A stretch of 64,000 nt of DNA from Hyaloscypha bicolor E (Eukaryota > Ascomycota > Leotiomycetes > Helotiales > Hyaloscyphaceae). The number at the start of each line of letters is the position of its first letter. Positions within the stretch are counted from its first letter, which is position 1. A model generated the notes under the pieces. That model was not told where the DNA came from and did no database searches. It was given only the letters and a program-made list of their open reading frames with translations. Position numbers and translations under genes: made by a program. Location: contig NW_020194552.1 of the NCBI RefSeq assembly GCF_002865645.1, positions 682,001-746,000 on the forward strand, given 5' to 3'. This document shows positions 32,001 to 42,505 of the stretch, piece after piece.

Positions 32001-34640
32001 CTCTTATTTAAAGGCTACCTTTCCCGCTTTAACTTCCTCCTTCCTTTATTAATATTACTATTGCTCGTACGAGAACCTCTTGCTCCTCTCTACTTCTCGC
32101 GATTATATTGATCGTACGATAGTAATATGTTAAATAATCCAGCCCCTGGTGGTAACCCCCCTGCATAGCCTCCTGCTCCTGGCAGTAGTTCCCCTATATA
32201 GCCTCCTGCTCCTGGTCCTGGCCCTGCGAACCTAAACTAGCAGTAAGCTTTTAATCCTTGATCCTATCTATCATACGATAGCTAATATCTTTAAAGGCTT
32301 GTTCCTTTCGTTGCTTTTGGTGCTGGTGGTGCTCCTAATCTTGGTGCAAACCAGCCTCTTTCTCAAGGCCAATGGATAATGGGTATTACAGGCCAATAAC
32401 TTGCTTCCTTCGTACGATACCTTACCCTTTACTATATAATAAAGCTAACTAGAGTATAGTGCCATAATAATTAATAATAATAAGCCCTTGCTCTTCCTGG
32501 CCAGAATGTGATTATTAATCCAAATCGCATTATAATTGGTCAAGTCCTTACATAGCGATAGTCCTATATTAATGCTCTTCTCATTTAACGAGGAGGGGTT
32601 AATATGACGGCTACTCCTTGTACTACGTGTGCTCGTACGGGACTTAATAATACCATTTTCCCTGAGTATATCCGGATCGTGGGTATATGGGGTGGTTGCT
32701 GTGGTAATTACAAGTGGCCAGATCATGCTGCAAGCTGTCGCTGGGGAGGGAATGATAGTAGTGATGATAGTAATGGAGAGATTGGTACAGGAGGTCGTGG
32801 AGGACGTAGTGGACGTGGTGGACGTGGTGGAAGTAGTGGGGGTGGCCGTACGAAGCAAGGACGAATTACACAACGTGGTGCAGTAAGAAAGACTCCTCGT
32901 GGCAGTAGAGTTACTGGCAGTAGTGCTACGGCTTAATAAAGGCCTTTCTGAGGTTGTACGATGGTTTTTAGCCTCTCAATAGCATAATTAATGGAAGTTC
33001 CTTACAAAATAACGAGAATCTACAGGGATTAGCTCGCTTAGGAACGATTGGAACGTTCCATTACCGCCCGTTCCAGACCCCTGGAACGAATCGGCAGAAA
33101 CCGATTGGTCCGGAATATCGCCAAGCCTGCACGTTAGCTTGGAGCCCAGAAAATCTTGTCAACGGATTTGAGCGTGAATCTTGGGGTCAGGATTTGTTTG
33201 ATTGTTCCAAATGCTCTGGTACCTTAAGGCCAACAAAATAAATGGGATTTCTTACCGTTCATCTCATTATTCATAATAACGCCCGTCTCAGGTACCATCA
33301 ACTGGCTTCCAAACAGCGTATTAACCGTACTCGTAATCGCAATCGTAAGCCCACTCCTATCCGACGCAACAGCCGCGCTCGTCCCACTATCCGTCAAGAT
33401 TACATATCCGTCTGGATCATACGCCGATGCATTCAGGGTGTGGAATTCCTCGATCTTGCTTCGAACCTCTGAAGCCGTCTGCTCGGAGTACATTTTCGTC
33501 TGGTAAGCGGTGAGATTGGGAGAGAAGGTCGGGTCGCCGAGGAGCGTTCGCTGCCCGTAGGCGAAGCGCATGCTTTCGTCTAGGTAGTGGGTTGAGAGGT
33601 TTAACTGGGAGGGGGTGGACATGTCGTAGCCTTCGATGATTTTCATGATGCTCATGACACTGGGGGGGTTAGCAATTATTTCATATAGTTGTCTCAGTAT
33701 TAATTCCGAGACAGTCAAAAATAGGAAGGGGCTCTTGCTCAATACCTACACTGCTCCACTCGACGGTGCACTCCCACTGTGTATCCTAAACCCTCTATAC
33801 GTAATATTACTCGTCTGTCTTACCTCCACCGTATAATTCGCCAGATCGTCCATCGTCATCGTCCCATTCGACTTCCTCAACGCCGTAATCGTCGCATTAG
33901 CAATAGCACCCCTATAAAAAGCATCCGCGCCACCCTCCGCAATACTCTCCAACGTATCCGCATATCGCTTCCTCGTCATCACATCTCCTAGGCCCAATCT
34001 CGTCCCATTCGGCGCGAAATCCAGCGCCCACGTCTCCTCATACGTGAGGAAATCATAGCTCCCCGCCGTCGCGGACGCCATATACCGGACCAGATCAGCA
34101 GTGACATTGAACCCGTCTCTCGCCAGCTTGATCGCTGGCTGCATCAGATGCTTCCAGGGAAGCGTCCCGTAGTTCTTGTGTAAATGTTCCAATCCACGCA
34201 GTTCTCCAGGCACACCGCTTGCCAGGCCGCCGTATAAAGACAGATTCGCGTTCGACAGGAGCGGCGAATACATGGTCTCGAAAGCAGCTGCGGGCGCTCG
34301 CTCGCGGAAATCAATGAATTCGTAGCTCCCGTTGCTGGAGCGCACGAGCATGAAGCCTCCGCCGCCGAGGCCGGAATGGTACATGCCAATCACGCCGACG
34401 CAGAATTGCTGCGCTATAAGCTGCTCATTGCGTTAGTATACGCCTTGGGATTTTGGGAGGAAGACGGGGACTCACGGCATCGGCAGCATTGCCGCCTTCT
34501 TTTAGGATGGAGATCCCAATGGCGGAGCAGACAGAGGACTCGGATGCAACTGCTCCCAGCTCCTGGTCGTGGGACGGAGCCGGGTGTGCCCATGCCGAGG
34601 AGGCAAGGCCCAAGCCCAGGAGGAGAGAAGAGAAAAACAT
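29070..34640 (-). CDS. GGT: Gamma-glutamyltranspeptidase, intron carries a hAT transposon
   Basis: Predicted exons (minus) are 34640-34476, 34420-33750, 33659-33256 and 29542-29070: 570 residues, normal for fungal GGT. It starts with a signal peptide (MFFSSLLLGLGLASSAWA) and should be secreted or vacuolar, cleaving the gamma-glutamyl bond of glutathione. Motifs: GGNAADA, GMYHSGLGGGGFMLVRS, DFRERAPAAAF, GGLASGVPGELRGLEHLH, SSGAV, and DSGTSAAVASD with the nucleophile Thr of the small subunit. STVNTLFGS, GVIMNNEMNDFSIPNTTNAF and HASAGGSRI follow. The last intron (29543-33255) has GTAAGA and CTAAC...ACAG but is 3.7 kb long because a hAT element sits in it; without the element it would be about 133 bp. 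All exons are open, so the gene may still work if the long intron splices. Confidence 0.9.
29800..31930 (+). pseudogene. hAT transposase with BED-like start and hATC end, decayed
   Basis: Reading across stops on the plus strand gives, in order: a BED-finger-like start (SPIWKHSRRV); LLAICAHFTSYEFKH..VLLALKPVRGYLGEEQF; LEDYSIVRKLGAIVGDNARTN; RYISYIINLVV.AFLFSG; an open 74-codon stretch at 30958-31182 (KDWKKLCITRDFLATFVRVT); and the C-terminal dimerisation region WPRLSLMAINILSIPPMSNEPERVFLG. The order and motifs are those of fungal hAT transposases. More than ten stops, mostly TAG/TAA in place of Gln or Trp, make it inactive. Confidence 0.85.
32131..32936 (+). pseudogene. Second frame of the hAT element, Gly/Pro-rich with Cys cluster
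   Basis: After an ATG at 32131 the plus strand gives a Pro/Gly-rich leader broken by stops, then an open 110-codon stretch (32604-32936). That has CTTCARTG...IFPEYIR..G...GGCCGNYKWPDHAASC and an RGG-rich basic tail. The spacing resembles the fungal Cys motif of DUF3716 (C..C..G.GPF..C........GG.C.NC.W......C); two Cys seem lost to Tyr, as C-to-T/G-to-A change would produce. It may be a passenger or accessory gene of the transposon. The family call is from memory. Confidence 0.5.
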
Positions 34641-35999
34641 TGCTGGGGAAAGGTCTGGAGGGGAAATACAGAAAGAGGAAGAGGGACAAAAGAAGCTCTG
34701 GGAGCTGCACCTACGTTTATTATGACATGGTCTGTTGACTCGTGTCGATCCACAAACTAATCAGGCCCATCGTGCCTATCCTATCTATCAGCAGGTACGG
34801 GCATCGTGCTCGAAAATTGATGGCTAATCCGCGCGGCACTGGGATAAATGCGACCATTTTCTCGATGAGGAAGTTTCAGCATGTCGAAGTGTGGAGAAGT
34901 GATTAATAACTAAAGCTTGTTATCTTTTGAAGTACAGGGGCAGGGAGCTTGATTGCCGCTGCGGGGCCACTTCCCTTCCCTGTGGCTTTTTAGCGAGCCC
35001 CGCACAAAATCTCCGGGCCGGCGGAGGCTGATTTGAGATCCGAAGGCGTGCAGTGCCGGTGTCAGCATCATCAACTTCAACTTTATTCTACGATGCCATC
35101 CGAAAGACGTTGTACCGAATAGGAGTACTGACTCGCAGTACTGGCGTGATATAAAACCAAAGCCCAAAAAAGGGTAGATTTGCCAAAAGTAGTACCTTTT
35201 CCACTTCGTCTCCTTTTCCTCACTCCTTCTGCAACTCCCTCACTCGCTCTCTCCCCCAATCCTGAAAAGCCTCGAAGTTCATGATAGCAATGCCAAAGCC
35301 ACAACACAAATACAGCAACTTTAGCAAAAGCACGATCAATTCCTATATGAACCTAATCGTATTTACTTCGGAGTCCTCGTTGCTGAGGCACTTTCTGGAA
35401 GATGATTAGTAAGTTTTTGCAAGAGACTTGGGTAAAGGAATGGTGAAAGGGGACCTAACGAGAAATTGAGGATTCATCACGTGCATTGTGACACGTGGGT
35501 TTGCATTTCTTGCGAGGCATTTTCGATGTATCTGTTGAAACGGGGGCCGGGGTTGAGAACGTTGCTGGGATCCCTGGATGGAGGATCGAGTCCGGAAGCC
35601 ACCTGTTATTAGGAAAGCGAAGCAAGAGTACAGACTTGTGTTTTGGGCTTGGATGCACTTAGCAACAGAGAGGTGTGGGTGAGTTGCGGGTAGTGAGCAC
35701 AGTATACCAGCTACCTAATTTGTCTTCGTGAAGAGTAGCAAGCCTGATATCCGGCCGTGCAACGTTCAGAGCATCCATCGCAACTCGAGGGAAGAAGTTT
35801 TATACTCGAGGAAATTTTATTCCGAAAAGTTCCTATGCTACGGTCTATGCAAAGGCATCATCGAAAGCGATCAGCAAAGCCGATCTAGCGATCGCAGGCC
35901 ATGGGTATCTCGTTCCCAAATGAATGGGCCATTTGCGCCATGTAAATGCAATGGACCAACCATATCATTACAGATGGGGGAAAAAAGGTCCGCAGGCAA
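34641..35999. other. Intergenic 1.36 kb, GGT promoter side
   Basis: This lies upstream of GGT (minus) and downstream of BRF1 (minus). Short frames on both strands lack protein character and no repeat or RNA gene was recognised. The GGT promoter is expected between 34641 and about 35200. Confidence 0.4.
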
Positions 36000-38619
36000 T
36001 TAGTCGTCGTCCCCAAAGCCAATATCCTCGTCGTCGTCCAAGTCGAAACCACGATCAGAAACATCATCCGGAATACCACCTGCCTCAACCCCGCCGTAAT
36101 CATCGTAATCCTCTTCATCATCCAAGACCTCCTCTTCCTCGTCAAGACCCGTCCCGACTTGGTTTGCGTTGCGAACCTGGCTTCTCCAGTCCTCGGTCTC
36201 ATCTTCCGGTTCCTGTGCGCGTGCGCGGGGAGTGGGGCTTGGACGGACATAGTCATCATCATCTCCCTCATCTGTGGCGGCGGGCGATTGAACTCTGGCC
36301 GCGAAAGGAGAGGCAGATGTGGCTCTTGGAGTACCGGTGGTCGATGCAGCTGCGGCCTTCTTCCGACGTACATAGTGGTCCTTGGGAACGCGGAGGAAGT
36401 TAGATCCAGTAGAAGCCTGGCTGTTGACACTTTCGGCCACAGATGGAGCAAGCGACGATGCACGAGACGATCCTTCTGTTGAATCGCCGATGTCACTGCC
36501 TGCCTGGGATGTAACACGGCTGGTACCAGCGCTGCCGAGTTCGTCTCCGTTCTTGAGATTGCTGATTCCCTTGAAGATGTCTGCGATGGCGTTGTAGTTT
36601 ATCTTCTTGCTGAATGCGCGCTCCTTCATGACGTTGATCGCGGCCTCGGCTGGGCTTGATGCAGCTGTTGTTTGGCCTTCGCCGATACGGGGCTTGCGCT
36701 TGCGATTGCGCTTGGCTTTTGGAGGACCATTCTCTGCTTGCTTCTGTCGCCACATCTTGATCTGTTGCTTGCGGAGCCAGTCTCTGTTGGTGTTGACCCA
36801 GACTTTCTCCTTCTTCCGGACTTCCTCTTCAGCGAGTATGCAGTTGACGACTTCAGGGTCATCCGCGAACTCGTCCTCTCCGATATGAACGTCCATGCTA
36901 ATATTCCTGGACGGGTTGTCCTTCTCCGCTATGAGCATATGAGCGGCTGCACGGCGCTGGGCTTTGGCGTAGGAGGCGGCGTGGTAAATTGTGTTGGGAT
37001 CGTTGATCACCTCAGATATCTCGGTCTCCATGCGTTCTTCCATGGCTGCCCACTCGTCCGGGACATTGATTGCACGAACCAGGCGCGTTTCACGAAGTTT
37101 CGGGGCGCTGGTTGTAGATGAAGCATCGCCATCCTCATCGGGATTAGAAGGGGCATCCGGAATATCACCGAATTGAGCGACAAGCTTGTCGAATGTGGTA
37201 GATGTTTGGTCTGCAATGGCCTCGTCAACGAGGTCGGGATCAATTGGAATGTCGTGGGATTGGGTAGGTTGAGGTGGGATGGCGAAGCCGTCTGCATCAC
37301 GCCGAAGCTCAACAGACTGAACTGGCTGGTCGGGGTTGGGGTTTGGCTCAGTAGGTTTTTGACGCTTGCTTCGGCCGCCCTCGCCTTCGCCATTGCTTCC
37401 CGAGTTCTCCCCATTCTCGTCTTCTTCGTCAAAGCCATCGTGGCCTCTGCGCTTACGCTTCTTCTTGTTCTTTTGCCATTCTTCAGACTTCTCATAGAAA
37501 GATGGCGGATCGTGGGCGGTCTCGAGAAACTCGTTGTTCAAGAACTCCTCGACGGTGAGAGCGCTACTCGGTGTGACCTTGAATTCATCGAGACGCTTTT
37601 GGATCGTGTGTGTGGTGACTTTGACGATGTAGACGACTTCGGTGATTGTACGGCGGAAATTGTTCATGCGAGCAGCAAGTATAAGACAAGCACCACATAC
37701 ACCAGAGGGACGTCGGCCTTGAACCATCCAGTCCATACTCATACGTTGAACCATTCGGATGGCATCTTCAGCGACTTTGTCCCTGAATTCGCCGAATTCA
37801 AGTTTTTCCGCGAAACGGTAGATCAAGTCCTCTGGCAAGACGGGCAAAATACCATCAGCCGAAAGCGTGATGGTTTTGTGGAGAGATTTGAAGGTGCGAC
37901 CAAGCTTGAACACATTGACCTGGAAGGATTAGCCGGGCTTAGGAGACAGGACGTGGATGACATACCTGGAGTCTGTCGGCAAAATCAATGAGCATAACTC
38001 TACAAGGCGACTCCTTGCGAGCAGCGGAATAGAGGCAGACAGCAGCGACCATGTCCATGCGACGGCCTTGGATGAAGTTGTTGTTTGCAGCAAGTTTGAA
38101 TATTTGTACTCCGCTCATGATAGTCGACTCGGGGATCACAAGCTGGCCGGCTAATGCTTGCATAATTCGTCGGCCTTAACGAAGTCAGTACCGAGTAAAG
38201 AAAAGGGGGGGAGCTCGCTTACCTTCTCGAATCGTAGACTCTCTGTCCTCCATGCCGCCAGCTCGTCGAAAGGCAGGACCCAAACTCTTGGCCGTGCCTT
38301 GATCGGCACTAACAAAACTACCTTGAACCACGGCAGCGCCATTGGAGCTCTCGCCGAATTGAACTTCTGAAACAATGTTCGAGTCGTCGACGATGGTACC
38401 GCAATTGTGACAGACTCCATCGACGACATCAGGTGCAGAACAGGTCTTGTTTGGGCAAGCGCGGCGAGCCGGTCGAGGGGCTGCCTTTGCAGCCGCAGCA
38501 GCTGCAGAATCTTGTTTCTGTTGAAAGATGGGTGGAAGTGGAGCCTTGATGGGTGGTCGATTTCTCAGGGGGTTTGGCTTTCGATGAGCGCCCTCCTTCG
38601 GCGGACGCCCTGGAGGCAT
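36000..38619 (-). CDS. BRF1: TFIIIB subunit BRF1
   Basis: Predicted exons (minus) are 38619-38223, 38174-37966 and 37919-36000; 841 residues. It is the TFIIB-related factor that recruits RNA polymerase III to tRNA and 5S genes. The N-terminal zinc ribbon is ACPNKTCSAPDVVDGVCHNC (about 54-73). Two cyclin repeats follow: STIREGRRIMQALAGQLVIP with VCLYSAARKESPCRVMLIDF, and AIRMVQRMSMDWMVQGRRPS with GACLILAARMNNFRRTITEV. The conserved BRF1 block lies in the region around VPDEWAAMEERMETEISEVI and VNTNRDWLRKQQIKMWRQ. The C-terminus is very acidic (DDDEDIGFGDDD), as in other fungal BRF1. Introns are 48 and 46 bp with GTAAGC and GTATGT donors. It is divergent from HMT1. Confidence 0.93.
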
Positions 38620-39628
38620 GATGACTCCCCCTACCTACCCCGCGATGCCTAAATCAGCTCGTAACAAGTCTCTGCGCGAAGCAAATGGTCGTGTTGCCCC
38701 TATTGATGCAGGACACACGTGATGCGTGGATGTTGGTTGGTGGATGTCGAGGTTGTCGTTGCGGGTGGTGTTGGTGGTTGCCAGGAAAAGTGAGAAAATG
38801 CGATACGAGGTGGGTGGAGGTTGGTAGGTTTCGACGTCAACCAAAATTCCGACACAACTTTTTAGTATTGTGCTAAGCGAGGCGGCGTGCCAAGAGCCAG
38901 TTTGATTTTAGTTCGCCAGCCTCGCCGTAACCATTGTGGCGAATGACAATAGGAACATACAATTGCATTTACTTGAGCTAATGCGAAAATGACCTCGCCC
39001 TAAGTTTGCAAAAGTCTTCATTTGGAAATATAACGCAAGTTTTGCACAGAGAACTCTGACTGCTAAATACGCTGCCACGTGACTTTTCCTCGAACAATAC
39101 CTTATCCAATCCTGCACCGATACCCGTTTTTGGAGCTGCAGAAGATACGAGACAGCACTCCAAAACCTTCATTTATTATTTACAACAGCATCTCAATTGT
39201 GCACATCGAGCGCTGTGTTTCGCCAGGAAAAGTCCAACCTCCTCAATTTTGAGAACCTAGCACTGTGATTGGCTGAAAATAATCCAACTCCTTGACTTCG
39301 TGAAAACCGTGCTATTCACTTCACGCTTTATGTTTATGTCTAAATCTTAAGTATTTACAGGCAAATTTTATCCCCAAAACATGTACCACAAAAAGGCATC
39401 AAGCGACTGAAATCGGCTGCACGGCGAAGGTTGGGGAGTTTCGGCTACACCATTTCGGTAAGCGGTGAAATTCTGCCGGTCTCCAAGGCCAGTCCCTCGA
39501 AAAAAATTCCCAGGCAAAGACCAATCTCACGCGATCCCCAACATCAATATCAACACCTCCAGCTCGGCCTTTCCAATTTCCAACTCTTCAGTCACTCCTT
39601 ACCTCTCCACCTTACCCCTCTTGCAATC
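38620..39628. promoter_or_regulatory. Divergent promoter BRF1 / HMT1
   Basis: This 1-kb region lies between two housekeeping start codons pointing away from each other. An ATTGGCTG (39270-39277) resembles a reversed CCAAT box. No gene or strong repeat is visible. Confidence 0.45.
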
Positions 39629-40922
<1,294 letters not shown>

Positions 40923-42238
40923 CGAGCGCTGTCATGAACATATATGGCATGTGGGCATGATCTTGGTAGTATATCTACAAGACACCCCGGTGGAAGGAGG
41001 GAGGAAGGGTTCTTTCGCGGCTGAGAGCGCAGACCCTGGATTTTCATTGCATACCTTTTCTTTACGAATGATGTCTAGCAATGCTGGACTAATGACGGCG
41101 TTCAGAGGTAGCAAGCATAGCGTGGGCAGCTAAACCTGGAAGTCTGAGCCTTTTTCGTTCTTTCTAGAGATTCTAATGCAATACCCACGTCGGGCAACAA
41201 ACCAGCCCTGTCATTTCCTTTTGCTTTGAATCTGGCATTGCCACCTCTTCATTCTACCTTCATTTCGAGTGACGGAGAAATGATTCTCGACTCCATTTCT
41301 CATCCGCCCGAAATCTCCTCTTCGCCATAGCGTATAACAAATCCATCCCCCCCATTCTCTCCTCCGGATTGTCGTCCAATGTATCGTTTCTCATTCCGTC
41401 TTCTCTCCCCTTCCTACACCTTCTCACCAATAGCGATTAGGTCTCCATCGCCTCGCTCTTCTTGGAGGCTGCACAACCCGCTCACTCTCCCCTATTGGTC
41501 CAACAAGCTTCGCAAATACAAACCAGAGCCACGGGCAGTTGTAATAGAAGCAGAATGCCAAGGTTTATTTTTGTTGAAGATATCTAGAGCGCCGGGGTGT
41601 GTTGAGGAATTCTCTATTGTTTGGTTGGATTAGCTAGAAGTTTTGGGTGAGGAGGGGAATGGAAAGGGGGTACCTACTTAGGATATAGATTTTTTTGTGG
41701 CATATTATTGGGTTTGGTAATGGGTTTTGGGAATGGAATAGTGGTTGATTAATAGAGATATATGAGATCTAGTTGTTATAAGGGTTTTAGTAGTATCTTT
41801 TAACTAAATCATAACTCGAATTTTAGAGTTTGAGGTCTATTCGTCGAGAGGTTCTGTTCAGTAGATTGTATGCTATTGCCTTGAAGGGTACTCGTCGGGA
41901 AGTCTTTAAAGCTCTAAGAAATACTAGAGGAAGAATATTTCATTCTAGGCGGGCATAACTAGCTCAAAATGCTTCCAAGCAGGTTTATAATTCAGCCACC
42001 ATATAAGCGGGTATAAATTCTGCTCTGCTGTGATAAGGAGCATTTAAATATACCGATGGAAATACCACGCGTTGTAAAACTTGAGTTCCGTTTTAATAAG
42101 AGCGAGTTACGTGGAAGTTATATATAATATGGGTATTATATTAACTATAATTTCTAGCATGGTTATATATAGTATTTAGAGTTCATAATAATAATCCTTA
42201 TGTGTGCTGTAATGCATTTGCATGAAAAGTTGAGAAAT
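40923..42238. other. Intergenic, increasingly AT-rich
   Basis: Between HMT1 and a small MITE I find no supported gene. The first 700 bp have normal composition and short frames without protein character. From about 41650 the DNA becomes AT-rich and looks like old, unrecognisable repeat material. Confidence 0.4.
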
Positions 42239-42240
42239 TA

Positions 42241-42401
42241 TCCGTTCAGCTGCGGCCAGGAACGCACTTCCGTGATCAAATATACCACAAAATTGTAGCG
42301 AATCAGATGGGTAGAATCAAGAATTTGGACAGTATGATTTGCTGATCAAGTTCGCTTAAAACGTGCACGGTCCAGTGCGTTTCTGGCCGCAGCTGAACGG
42401 A
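42241..42401. mobile_element. 161-bp MITE with TA target duplication
   Basis: Both ends read TCCGTTCAGCTGCGGCCAG inward, followed by (g/a)AACGCACT; 27 of 28 bases agree. The dinucleotide TA flanks each end (42239-42240 and 42402-42403), as for Tc1/mariner (pogo/Fot)-mobilised elements. No coding capacity. Confidence 0.8.
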
Positions 42402-42505
42402 TATATAAGCAGAATATATTTTAAGTAGTGGAGAAGAGGCTAGTGGTTTGCACCAAGCTTTATGGCTAGCAGGCTGATTAAATTGAAAGCTAAGGAAGCT
42501 CCGGT

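Larger units (their letters stand above)
29558..33129 (+). mobile_element. hAT-family DNA transposon in the GGT intron
   Basis: This is a 3572-bp insertion. Both ends read CAGGCTTGGCGATATTCC inward, and it is flanked by the 8-bp duplication CACGTTAG (29550-29557 and 33130-33137); an 8-bp duplication and CA.G ends are hAT traits. Both subterminal regions carry the palindrome GGAACGTTCC or halves of it. The plus strand, opposite to GGT, encodes a decayed hAT transposase and a second Cys-containing frame. The interior is AT-rich with many in-frame TAG/TAA codons, so this copy is not autonomous now. Confidence 0.92.

Noticed and set aside
32604..32936. Taking the 110-codon Gly-rich frame as an independent gene
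   Set aside because: It lies inside the hAT element, is preceded in frame by stops, and lacks its upstream part; treated as a decayed passenger frame.
36672..37991. Long plus-strand frames (up to 272 codons) inside BRF1
   Set aside because: Antisense shadows of the strongly biased BRF1 exon 3; no motif of their own.
41379..41633. 84-codon plus-strand frame after HMT1
   Set aside because: No homology impression, no promoter signals, composition like the surrounding intergenic DNA.
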